Below the pieces are notes generated by a model that saw only the letters and a list, made by a program, of their open reading frames with translations, was not told the origin of the DNA and searched no databases. Made by a program: the position numbers and the translations under genes. From Brachionus plicatilis (Eukaryota; Rotifera; Eurotatoria; Ploima; Brachionidae): a DNA stretch of 64,000 nt. This document shows positions 55,135 through 64,000 of this stretch, in pieces. Location: positions 541,062 to 605,061 of the forward strand of contig QEOQ01000238.1 in NCBI GenBank assembly GCA_010279815.1, read 5' to 3'. How positions within the stretch are numbered: position 1 is the first letter of the stretch; each line of letters begins with the position of its first letter.

Positions 55135-57990
55135 GGAATTTGAAATTTGTTTTTTTTTTTAAATTAAATCAAAAAATTTATTCAATTATAAAAAAATTTA
55201 GGATTTATTTGTGAATTTAAATTTATTTAAAATTTTTTTTGTCTGAAACTTTGTTGACATTATAACTAGTTATAAAACTATTTAATTATTTGATTTATTA
55301 ATTTGAGAAAATTTACAAAATTGTGCAGTGTTGCTATGACTCAAGGTTTTTAAGAAATTTTGCGTAATTTTACCTGAAGAGCATTGAAATATTGTCCTTA
55401 TTTATTTTTTTAATAAAAAATTCAGATTCAGTATTTATTAAATTGCTAATTCACTCGGAAAATTAGATCTTGGTTTTGAACTGAACCAAGCTGGTTTTTG
55501 GGATTAAAATTTTTTAATTAAAAATTTAAATATATGATTTTTGTTTCACTTGGTCATTTCCATTTATTTCAGAAATACTGATATTCGATTTACTTCCATA
55601 TATGATTTTTTAATTAGACTTTAAGTACAAAAAGTAAAAAAAAATGATTTTATTATTTAAATATTAAACAGGATAAAATTCAAAATATCTCTTTTTATAA
55701 AATTAAATAATTTGATAGTTTTTCCGGTATATATTTTTAATGCGCTTTTTTATTTTATGTCGAAGTTTTGGTATTAAATTTTAAAAAAATTATCCAACAG
55801 ATTTTATTGAATTTTTAATCAAATAAAGTTCAATATTTGTATTTATTTAAAAATTAACTAATAATTATTAATTATTTGATTATTTTGTTCGATTTTGTTT
55901 TTTGAATTTTAAAAATAAAATAAAGTAAAAATCAAAGAATATAAGATTATTCTCTTTTTAATTATTAGAACCAGCCTTTGTTTATTTTTCATACAAATAT
56001 ATAATATTTTTTTCAATTTTTTGAATGAAATTCAAAAGAATCAGTTTGGTTTGATGGTTTTAAATTGAAGAACTTAAACTTGTTGCATCTTTTTATATTA
56101 CATCCTAATTTTTTTCATCAAAAAAACAACTACTTAATAATATAGAAATTGAAAAAAATTTATTTTTGGTAGAATGCTTTATATTTTTTTATGAATATTT
56201 TTAAAAAAATTTTTTTTATTTTTTTGTTGTGAACATTTACTTAAAAATAAGAAAAAAATTTTTTTTAAATATTCTCACAGTATACATACTGTACATTAAA
56301 TTAGACAGATATTGAATTCATTAGACATCAGTATTGCTAAAATAAATGAAAATGACCAGGTTAAATAAATGAGCTCTTAAAGTTACTAAAAAATCACAGT
56401 ATAGAATTTTTGGTTGAAAAAATAAATAATGGAAACGCAATTATCCCTGTATATAGCTCTTTACTTCAAATTGTAAATAATGGTTAATTTTGGAAAATTA
56501 TTTATATTTTTAAAAATTCTTTTACTAGTATACTTATTAAAATTTACATCAGTTCCATATGTTTATGAATAATTGGTTGTCAATATATGAATTTTTGAAT
56601 AATTATTTCATCAATATTTGGATTGTAAATTTTTTAAATGATGATGATATAATAATAGTGGAATAATAAAATGGCAAACGAAAATAAACTGTTAAAATAA
56701 AACATTAATGTGCAACCATGTAATTTGAAAATCAACTTACCTAAAATATGTGAAACAATTAAGTACAAACACGAAAAAAATTCAACCAAATTTTATAAAA
56801 AATAATAAACAGCTATTTAAAACTTTTATTTTGTATCTTATAACACTCAAAAGCAAAACAAAAGTCATCACTTGATATTTTTGAAAAAATTACTAGGACT
56901 TAAAGTCGCATCGAATTTTTATTATATATACAAAAAAAATATAAAGAATTAATTTTTGAAGTTTTCTTAAACTTAATTAAAAAATCTAAAAATACATTTT
57001 TTATTAGTGTTTAGAAATAAAGAAAGTTTTAGGACCACTCTTTTCATAGAAAGACAATGAAATTTATAAATTAAAAAACATTTTTCTTTTTGTACATTTT
57101 GTACTTTATATTAATTTTAATTATTTTTTTCCTGTTCCTTTTTGTGCTTTACCAGAATTCTGTTTTATTTGACCTTATTCCTTTTTTACTTTCTGTACGC
57201 TTTGATTATTTTAATCATTTTATTAAAAATTAAACAGGGTCCGAGGCGAAAAATAAAAATTAGTAATCAAACTTTTAATATATTAAATCTTTATTTTAAT
57301 AATCAAAAAATAAAAAAAGTACAAAAAGGAAAATTACGATAAAGTACAAAAAGTCCAAAAATTTTTTTTAATGCCTCACTCTTTTAATTTTTTCCCATAT
57401 TTTTAAAACCAATTCACAAAATTAGCCTAAAGATTAGAAAAATGATTTTTTAAAACTGTGATCTTAAAAGCCGGCTATTCTTAAGAAAAATTTTATGTTG
57501 ACTTAGAGGAACACAGGTGTATTTAGGTGCCATAGTTTTGATGAGTCTTATTTACAGCATGTAATCAATTCACAAACAATTTTTAAGAAAAATCTATTAG
57601 AAATGAATGTTGTGTCAAAAGAAAACATAAAAAAATAAAAAATAAATAAAACTTAAATAAAAATTTTCTAAAAATACAAAAAAAAATTGTATTTCTTTAT
57701 TGAAAATATCATTTAATTATTTATTTAAATTTTTTTATCTAAATTTTAGGCAATAATTATTTAGCATATTTTGAACACATTTAAAAAAAAATTAATTCAA
57801 TTAATTTTGGATTATATCAACAAAGTTTTATAGAAAAATAAATTTTAATTTTGTTCTGTTAACACAGACCGGAATGAAGCTAATTAAAAATCTTTTTATT
57901 TTAAGTTAATAAAAAACGTAATTAATTAAATTTTATTATTTTTTTTTAACAACAAAATAACGGAAGAAAAAAATAAAAATTTATAAAATG
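55135..57990. other. Intergenic region between EFSEC and GrpE
   Basis: AT-rich DNA holding the EFSEC promoter and the GrpE 3' end (AATAAA on the minus strand near 57931-57937). I see no gene, RNA or mobile element that I could support. Confidence 0.5.
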
Positions 57991-57992
57991 AA

Positions 57993-58643
57993 CTATTGAA
58001 CAACGCCAACCTGAGCAGCTCTAATCACTCTCTCATGCAATTTGAAGCCAATTTTGCTCACAATTTCTACAGTGCCGGACTCTTTGTTGGGTATTGGGAC
58101 CTGAAAAATGGCCTCGTGTAAATTAGGATCAAATTTGTCACCAGAAATGGGTTTTATTTGCACAAGGCCGTGTTTTTCAAAAATTTTCAAAAGTCGACTT
58201 TCGGTCATCACTAGACCTTGATGCATTGAGTTAAGTCTTTCGACAATATTCTTTTCCAATGGGTCAGTGGATTTTTTAGGGTCTGTATTTTCAATCGCAA
58301 GCTTGAGAATGTCGGCTACCTCAAGTAGATCTTTACAAAAACCTTGAATGCCAAAAATCTTGGCATCATCGATTTGTTTTCTCATTCGAACTCTGGTATT
58401 TTCAGTTTCAGCCATTGCTCGTAAAAATTTGTCCTTCAATTCGAGCTTTTCTTGCTCGCTCTTGGTCAGTTTTTCTTCCAGCTCCTTCATTTGGCTTTCA
58501 AAAAGCTTGGTCTCTTCAGTCTTTTCCGCTTTTTGCTCCTTGCTGGGCTCATTTTGAACAGTTTCTGTGGTGTACTTGTTCAAGATTGAGGCGCATCGTC
58601 CACCGTTAGAGCTAAACAGACTTCTTGATATTTTTACCAACAT
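57993..58643 (-). CDS. Mitochondrial GrpE, Hsp70 nucleotide exchange factor
   Basis: An intronless 216-residue protein. Residues 1-20 (MLVKISRSLFSSNGGRCASI) are rich in Arg/Ser without acids, a typical mitochondrial targeting peptide. A long coiled coil follows (about 40-95; KELEEKLTKSEQEKLELKDK, FLRAMAETENTRVRMRKQ), then the four-helix region (DLLEVADILKLAI) and the C-terminal beta domain with the family signature (FDPNLHEAIFQVP, GTVEIVSKIGFKLHERVIRA and AQVGVV). It opens the nucleotide cleft of matrix Hsp70 during protein import and folding. Length and motifs are normal for metazoan mitochondrial GrpE. Start ATG 58643 is the only one that yields the targeting peptide. No sign of decay. Confidence 0.95.
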   Translation of the reverse strand: MLVKISRSLFSSNGGRCASILNKYTTETVQNEPSKEQKAEKTEETKLFESQMKELEEKLTKSEQEKLELKDKFLRAMAETENTRVRMRKQIDDAKIFGIQGFCKDLLEVADILKLAIENTDPKKSTDPLEKNIVERLNSMHQGLVMTESRLLKIFEKHGLVQIKPISGDKFDPNLHEAIFQVPIPNKESGTVEIVSKIGFKLHERVIRAAQVGVVQ

Positions 58644-58649
58644 TTCAAA

Positions 58650-59366
58650 TCAATCTAGATAATATATCCAAATCATTTACAGTCAGGATTTTTTATAATT
58701 TCTATATGAAATAATGTTTCATCATTTTTTATTTTATTTAAAATTTTGAAATATTGCAAGCTTAAATTTTCGTATGGCAATAAAATTGGCTTGATAGTTT
58801 GAAGTTGTTTTTCTGCAGAGTAAAAACCTATTTTTTGATTATTTAAATGCAAAAAAGTTGAAAAATTTTAGCTATTTTTTCTATTAGAAAACTAATTTGA
58901 AATTTTTGCCTAAATTTTTCTCCAGATTCAAGCCAGAAAATATTATTTTAATGAGCTTTTATTGCAGATGAATTTTCAAATTCAGAATTGAATTAATTAA
59001 AAATTTTGTTCAAATTTAAAATTTGTGATGAAATCAAATTAGCTTTTTGGACACAAATTGAAACTTGAATAAATTAAAAATTTGAAAAAACTATCGAAAT
59101 ATATTCGAATAAAATCTTGAAAATAAGATAAATTTGAATTTACATTTAATTTATTTTTATTTTTGAAATTAAATTCGAAAACTATCTTTTTTTAAATTAA
59201 AATTCGAACTTAACTTTAATTTAAAAAACAACTTGAATTTTAGATAAATTCAACAAATAATTTAGAAAGTATTAAAATTTGAGTAGAATATTTGAAAAAT
59301 TAAGTATTTGAAAATTTAGTTTTTTGTACTCTTGTAGCGTTGGTTAAATCAGAACAGCCATTTTTT
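58650..59366. other. GrpE upstream region
   Basis: AT-rich, no gene. The GrpE promoter must lie at its left end; no distinct motif was seen. Confidence 0.4.
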
Positions 59367-59721
59367 TGGTACCTGGTAAATGGATGGGGCTATTGTAATC
59401 CAGAAAATATTAAAATAGTTGTGTTGACTGGTGAAAATCTGGCACACTTTTAGTATCCAAATCGAATTGAAATTCAATTTGGTTTAATTTTTTGTGTTTG
59501 AATTACAAAATGTATCCAATGTTGAAATAACAATGAAAAAGTGCGATGCTTCAAATGTTTTTTTCAGTTTCAAATAAAAAAATAATTTTAAGTTAATATT
59601 GCAAGCATTTCTATATATGAATTAAACTCTTAAGTGAAATAGAATGAGTTTAATTTTTATTTGAAAATTTGAAAAATATTGAAAATTCTTTTTTTAACTT
59701 TTGAATAATTTATTTATTAAT

Positions 59722-59760
59722 TTGTTTATCTGTACCGAGCTAATACTCCTTCGCAATAAA
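59722..59760 (+). repeat. Short dispersed repeat (CTGTACCGAGCT family)
   Basis: TTTATCTGTACCGAGCTAAT followed by ACTCCTTCGCAATAAA, then A-rich DNA. It is absent from the homologous position of the copy at 2611, so it inserted later. Confidence 0.65.
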
Positions 59761-59829
59761 AATAAAATAAATGTCAAAAAAATGAAAAATGAAAAAATTA
59801 AATAAAATAAAATAAAATTAAAAAAAATA

Positions 59830-60494
59830 TCTAGTGAACCATAGTTCACATATTATGAGAACAATTCTTGTTCTCGGGTTTGTGAACAGTAAGTTCACCT
59901 AATTTTTTTTGTTCACGAAAAGGTGAACCAAAATAGAATTGGGTGATCAAATTTCAAATTAAGTGAGAAACTTTTAGATTAGGTGAACAAATTAAATAGA
60001 ATAGCTATCTAATAGAATGCATAATTCTCGATACTAATAAAAAAATAAAAAAAATGAAGTCAAAAATTTTTTTGTTTTTTTTTTTTAATTTGAAGTAGTT
60101 TTAGAAATAGAATTTGCTCTGATCTAGTTGACCTGGTATTACCATATTAAATAACATAAGCAATAAAAATTAAAGAAAATTAAAATTAATTTATCATCTT
60201 TCAAGTGTTTGACTTTGGGAAACATAGATACATCTATTTCGCAAATTTTACCTACTCTTCCCAAATATAAATTTTTTATCTAATTGTTTTTTTTTCTATC
60301 TTATTTTTTAATTCTTATTTATTAATTGAATTATTATTTTTTTAATATTACATTTAGTTTTTTTTTTCTAAATAGATGAAAAAATATCAAATAGGTGAAC
60401 AATTTTTAGATTAGGTGACTAATAGTTCAAAAACCTGAGAACAAGAATTCTTCCAGTAATGGATGAACCATAGTTCACCTAACCGACTAGACCC
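59830..60494. mobile_element. Merlin-like MITE (GTGAAC family), nested
   Basis: The right end, read inward, begins GGGTCTAGTCGGTTAGGTGA. The left end holds TAGTGAACCATAGTTCAC with its outermost bases replaced by the adjacent repeat. GTGAAC/GTTCAC motifs are clustered at both ends. The right flank GAAAAACT is the same as in copy 1 at 3357. Confidence 0.6.
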
Positions 60495-60805
60495 GAAAAA
60501 CTTTGTTCTTTTCTTTATAAATTTTGTCTTTAGCGATAATTGACGTTCATTTGATGTATTTTAACAAATACTCAATCTATGAAAAATGGAAAACAGAGCG
60601 TAGATAGTTTTTTAAACTAAAAATATTATCTTAACCAAAGTCAAAATTAGAAAAAAAAAAAAGTTTTTGTTTTATGCTTTCAATATTAACTTAAAATTAT
60701 TTTTTTATTTGAGACTGAAAAAAATTTTTGAAACATAGCACTTATTCAATGTTATTTCAACATTGGATACATTTTGTAATTCAAACACAAAAAATTAAAC
60801 CATTT

Positions 60806-62080
60806 ATTTAATGAATTCTTTTTTGATCAATTTTTTTGGTTTATTTTTATTTTCAAATATTAAATTGAATATTTATTATATTCAGTTTTTGATCCAAAAT
60901 TTTTTATTTTCAAATTTTAATTCGAATATTTTAGAGATTCAATTTTTCAATTTAAATAAATTAATTTTCAAATATATTATTCAAAAAAATTATATTCAAA
61001 AATTAAATTCAAACCTTATTTTCATTCGAAATGCTACTTATTCGAATATCGGCTTGAATATGCATATTCGATTTCATCACTATTTAAAACATTTTAAATT
61101 TTTTAAGTAATTTTTTTTTCAGAAAATAAAAGAATCTTTTACAAATTTTTTTGAAATCATTTCTTTAAAGATTTTCAAATGATTTTTTTTAAAAGAAGAG
61201 ACAATGTGAGAAGAAAAAGGTAGATCAAGATAAAGACTTAAAGCTCGAATTGATCACAAATATAAAGATTCAAATGAAATAGAAATTTTTTTTTTGGCCT
61301 TAGCCAACACCTTCAATTTCCTTATGAATATTGGCATTGTCAAGACCTAGTCTTGACACCTCTCTACAAAATACATTGGATTTGCATAAAACTAGTTTAA
61401 ATACTAATTTAAATACTAGCAAAAACGTGCGTTTTAGCTAGTATTTAAACCACAACATTATTGTTATAATTTCGGATTCCATTAAATTAACTTTTAACAA
61501 AATTAAATTGTTTTATTTAGTTCTTGGCTTAAATCCCTAAAGTCCGAAATTAAAGACTTAACAGTATGATAATTTGAATTCTCATCCGAAGAAGTTTCCC
61601 TTGTTGAAGAAGACCTTACCAAGAAAGAAAAAGCCTCTGTTGAGCAAAACCGAATTGGTTTTACTGCAAGAACTTCAAATAATGAAGAGCAAAAAATACT
61701 TATAATCTCTTACCATAAACTGTGGAGAATCAGTCAGGAGGTAACAGACAAAGAAGATTACAATTGAGTGAAATAGCCAATCTTCCTGATGATTCGAGGG
61801 ATGACGATTTCAACATTAATTAAATAGAGTCAATACAAAATAGATCATATTTCTTCATTATTTCTAAACTATTTAAATGATCTAAAATCGTTTTGTTTAA
61901 ATTATTTGAATAATTTCACTATGTTACATTTGAATGTAAATTCACTTTTTTTAAAAAAAAAAGGGCTCTATGTCTTTATATAGAAATTTTTTTTATAGAA
62001 ATAAGACCAAAAAAATGTCGAAATGTAATGTAGAAATTTTTTACATCGAATTGACATATAGAAAAAAAACTGATTTTTCA
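60806..62080. other. Region without recognised gene
   Basis: Mostly AT-rich. A stretch at 61590-61770 has coding-like composition (for example NEEQKILIISYHKLW on the plus strand), but I could not identify it or define a frame with borders. Confidence 0.35.
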
Positions 62081-62091
62081 TCGAAATTTTA

Positions 62092-62962
62092 GGTCCTGCC
62101 TGTTATGTGACCAGTGACTTTATGTCGATTTGGTGACCAGGTATTTTTTCTGACTGGTCACATATTCACTGGTCACCTAATATGTGATCAGGCAAAATTA
62201 TTTATTTGGTAAAAATGTTTATAAATAATTTTAACCTGATCACCTAAATAAACATTTGGTCACATAAATTTCTTTTATGTGACTTTATGGTCACATAAAT
62301 TTAGTTAAATAAAATTTAATTGTAAATATACAGTACGGTTGACATTGAAAAAAAAATCTAAAATTAGGTGGTAAAGGCAAAATTGTGGAGATCGATGAGA
62401 GCCTTTATGCCAAAGTAAAACACTCAAAAGGTACATTTCAAAGTTATACACATATGGAAGCAATTACAATAAAAGAGAGTGATTTTTTGTCAAATGGCAG
62501 CGATTCAGATCATGAAGAAAATTGTGAATAAGATTTTGAAGAGGTTGGTATGGCTATTTGCAAGCTTAGGTTAAATCCAACAAAAAAAAAAATTTTCTGA
62601 TGCAATTTACCTTGCTGTAAAAAAAGTTCTTAGCAAACATAAAAATCCAATAGCTTGCCCGGAGTGCGGGAAATTAATGAAAAAATGAGCGTGGTGTAAA
62701 GCAAATTATTGCAAAAATGCATAAATAATTTTTTTATTGAATTTTTATAATTTTAAAATAATATTGGTCACGTAAATAAAAAAACTGGTCATATAAATTT
62801 AATAACTGGTCACTTAAATAATAAAATTTTTTTTAAAAAATTCTTTATTTTAATAATAATATTGCCTGGTCACATATTAGGTGACCAGTGAATATGTGAC
62901 CAGTCAGAAAAAATACCTGGTCGCCAAATCGACAAGTCACTGGTCACATAACAGGCAAGACC
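62092..62962 (+). mobile_element. Merlin-like element (GTGACCA family) with ~100-bp terminal repeats
   Basis: Terminal inverted repeats of about 105 bp start GGTC(C/T)TGCCTGTTATGTGACC and contain repeated GGTCAC/GTGACC words. The flanks share GAAATTTT (62083-62090 and 62964-62971), an 8-bp duplication if one base is counted inside each end. The interior holds GGKGKIVEIDESLYAKVKHS, the first catalytic motif of Merlin/ISXO2 transposases, then unrelated-looking sequence. Near the end CPECGKLMK, and after a one-base shift NERGVKQIIAKMHK, form the same C2H2-type finger as in the element at 53545. The catalytic gene is mostly deleted. Confidence 0.8.
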
Positions 62963-63342
62963 CGAAATTTTTTTTCACAACTATATTTATTATAGAATAA
63001 AGATAAAAAAACGTCGAAATGTAATAAAGAAAATATTTATGTTGAAAAAAAAGAGAATAATCTTCATACAAATTTCATTAGAAATTTTTTCTCTCTATAA
63101 TATTATTTATTCGATTAATTTGATTAATTAACTGTCTCTAATAATAAATATTTATGTATCCTGAGTTTTTTTGTCACTAAATTTACTGAAGATGAGTATG
63201 ATTATGATGAATATATCTCTTAACTTAATTAATGAACAGTTGAAATTATCTCTTCGTTTAATTTAATTATCTCCTGTGAGAGTTTTTTTTTGTGGATATT
63301 TAAAGATGATCTAATGTGATCAAAGCTGTATCAAAGTATTGA

Positions 63343-63866
63343 AATGTCTGATAGTGAGTATCGAGTAGTTGATGAATATGTAACTTCTGAATCAGAATCT
63401 TAAGACGAGATTCAAGAATCCAATAAAAAGAAAAGAACCAGGAAGAACTGGATCTATGAGAGAACATTCGACGATCAAGAAGCTTCCAAAGACTGACTGG
63501 TTAGATAATGAAAAGATTTGGTCTTCTCTGAAAAGTAGTGAAACTGAGGCCGGTTTAAGAGTTGATTATCGATGCAACCTAGTTAAGAGAAAAGAACCTC
63601 AATGCGCAGCTGCAATTTATTTACTTTATAAAAGTGAAAATCTATCAGTGGCTTTATTTAAAACAAAGGATCAACACAATCATGATGAGATTGCCAACAC
63701 TGAGCATGGTATTAACAAAGAGACCAAGGAATATATAGAGGACTTACTAGAAAAAGGTGTTCAATTACCGCTTGTCCTTCTAAATAACATCGAGGAGGAA
63801 ATAGAAAAAAAAAAAGAAGAAAATATCATATTTTATTTGAAATTTTTTAAAATTCTTTTTTTTTAA
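63343..63866 (+). pseudogene. MULE N-terminal (FLYWCH-like) fragment, runs toward the window edge
   Basis: MSDSEYRVVDEYVTSESES and a stop are followed in frame by KKKRTRKNWIYERTFDDQEA. After a one-base shift near 63495 the frame from 63456 gives WLDNEKIWSSLKSSETEAG, VDYRCNLVKRKEPQC and HNHDEIANTEHGIN. This is the FLYWCH/WRKY-like zinc-binding N terminus of Mutator-like transposases, with the C-C and H-N-H ligands visible. The frame closes in A-rich DNA. The catalytic part may continue beyond 64000 or be lost. The nearest relative in the window is the fused frame at 35472. Confidence 0.65.
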
Positions 63867-64000
63867 ATCAATTTAATAAATAAAAATAAGAGATACTTTA
63901 AGTAAAATTAGTTGCTGTTTTATTTAATTTAGGAGACAGATTAATAAATATATGTTAAGGGTATTTAGTAAAATAAGAGATAGAAAAATATTAGTGATCG

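Larger units (their letters stand above)
59481..60801. mobile_element. Composite inverted-repeat element, copy 2, with proven insertion
   Basis: The terminal inverted repeats are about 70 bp long: GGTTTAATTTTTTGTGTTTG, AATTACAAAATGTATCCAAT and so on, and their complements at the right end. It is flanked by ATTT on both sides (59477-59480, 60802-60805). The flanking DNA, TAGTATCCAAATCGAATTG before and ATTTAATGAA after, is contiguous at 28480-28530, which shows the empty site (ACTT). This copy includes a nested GTGAAC-type element (59830-60494) and a member of the short CTGTACCGAGCT family (59722-59760). There is no transposase. Confidence 0.88.

Noticed and set aside
54638..55162. Plus-strand open frames over EFSEC exon 1
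   Set aside because: They are shadows opposite a well-conserved GTPase domain.
57142..57342. 66-codon frame with hydrophobic stretch
   Set aside because: Low-complexity AT-rich DNA, no homologue recognised, no supporting gene structure.
49562..58643. EFSEC and GrpE as an operon
   Set aside because: Same strand, but 2.9 kb apart, with their own polyadenylation signals; no shared logic or trans-splice evidence.

Overview
The window is very AT-rich animal nuclear DNA. It holds five recognisable host protein-coding genes in a dense bed of decayed transposable elements. The host genes are a Slit-type guidance ligand (3' part only), a KY-type transglutaminase-like protein, an SLC17-type transporter, a selenocysteine-specific elongation factor and a mitochondrial GrpE. 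Slit fixes the organism as an animal. Its seven EGF repeats (six before the laminin G domain and one after) match a protostome layout better than the vertebrate one. Tiny spliceosomal introns (40 and 48 nt), a KY-type protein and many MULE, hAT, Merlin and pogo relics would fit a rotifer-like or similar compact, AT-rich invertebrate. That placement is inference.

Layout of host genes. Plus strand, 854-6733: Slit LRR-CT exon, a 3.9-kb intron loaded with transposons, then one large exon with all EGF repeats, LamG and the cystine knot. About 6.8-24.4 kb is almost entirely transposon relics (solo LTRs, MULE, Merlin, LINE, hAT, DDE) and featureless AT-rich DNA. Plus strand, 24485-26932: intronless KY-like gene with a predicted lipidated N terminus. 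About 27.3-30.6 kb: a CR1-like LINE end and a well-delimited MULE. Minus strand, 39917-30926: five-exon SLC17 transporter whose introns 3 and 4 are swollen by a 4.8-kb inverted-repeat element and by hAT and pogo MITEs; exon 1 carries an in-frame TAA. About 40-49 kb: piggyBac, hAT, LINE and pogo relics. Minus strand, 55134-49562: two-exon EFSEC with foldback and Merlin-like elements in its 4-kb intron. Minus strand, 58643-57993: intronless mitochondrial GrpE. About 59-64 kb: more composite transposons and the start of another MULE running off the window.

The host genes are functionally unrelated (axon guidance, transport, Sec translation, mitochondrial Hsp70 cycle) and show no operon logic. 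EFSEC implies that the organism makes selenoproteins.

The most interesting material is in the mobile DNA. Three element families share GGGTC-type ends and subterminal arrays of one motif frame with a changed central base (GTGATCA, GTGACCA, GTGAACA), two of them with 8-bp target duplications and a shared C2H2 finger. A 1.3-kb element has its paralogous empty site in the same window. A MULE has perfect 10-bp target duplications and dense GCATTAAT subterminal arrays. One deletion derivative fuses the two ends of a MULE protein in one open frame. No computation was run; all calls rest on reading the sequence by eye.
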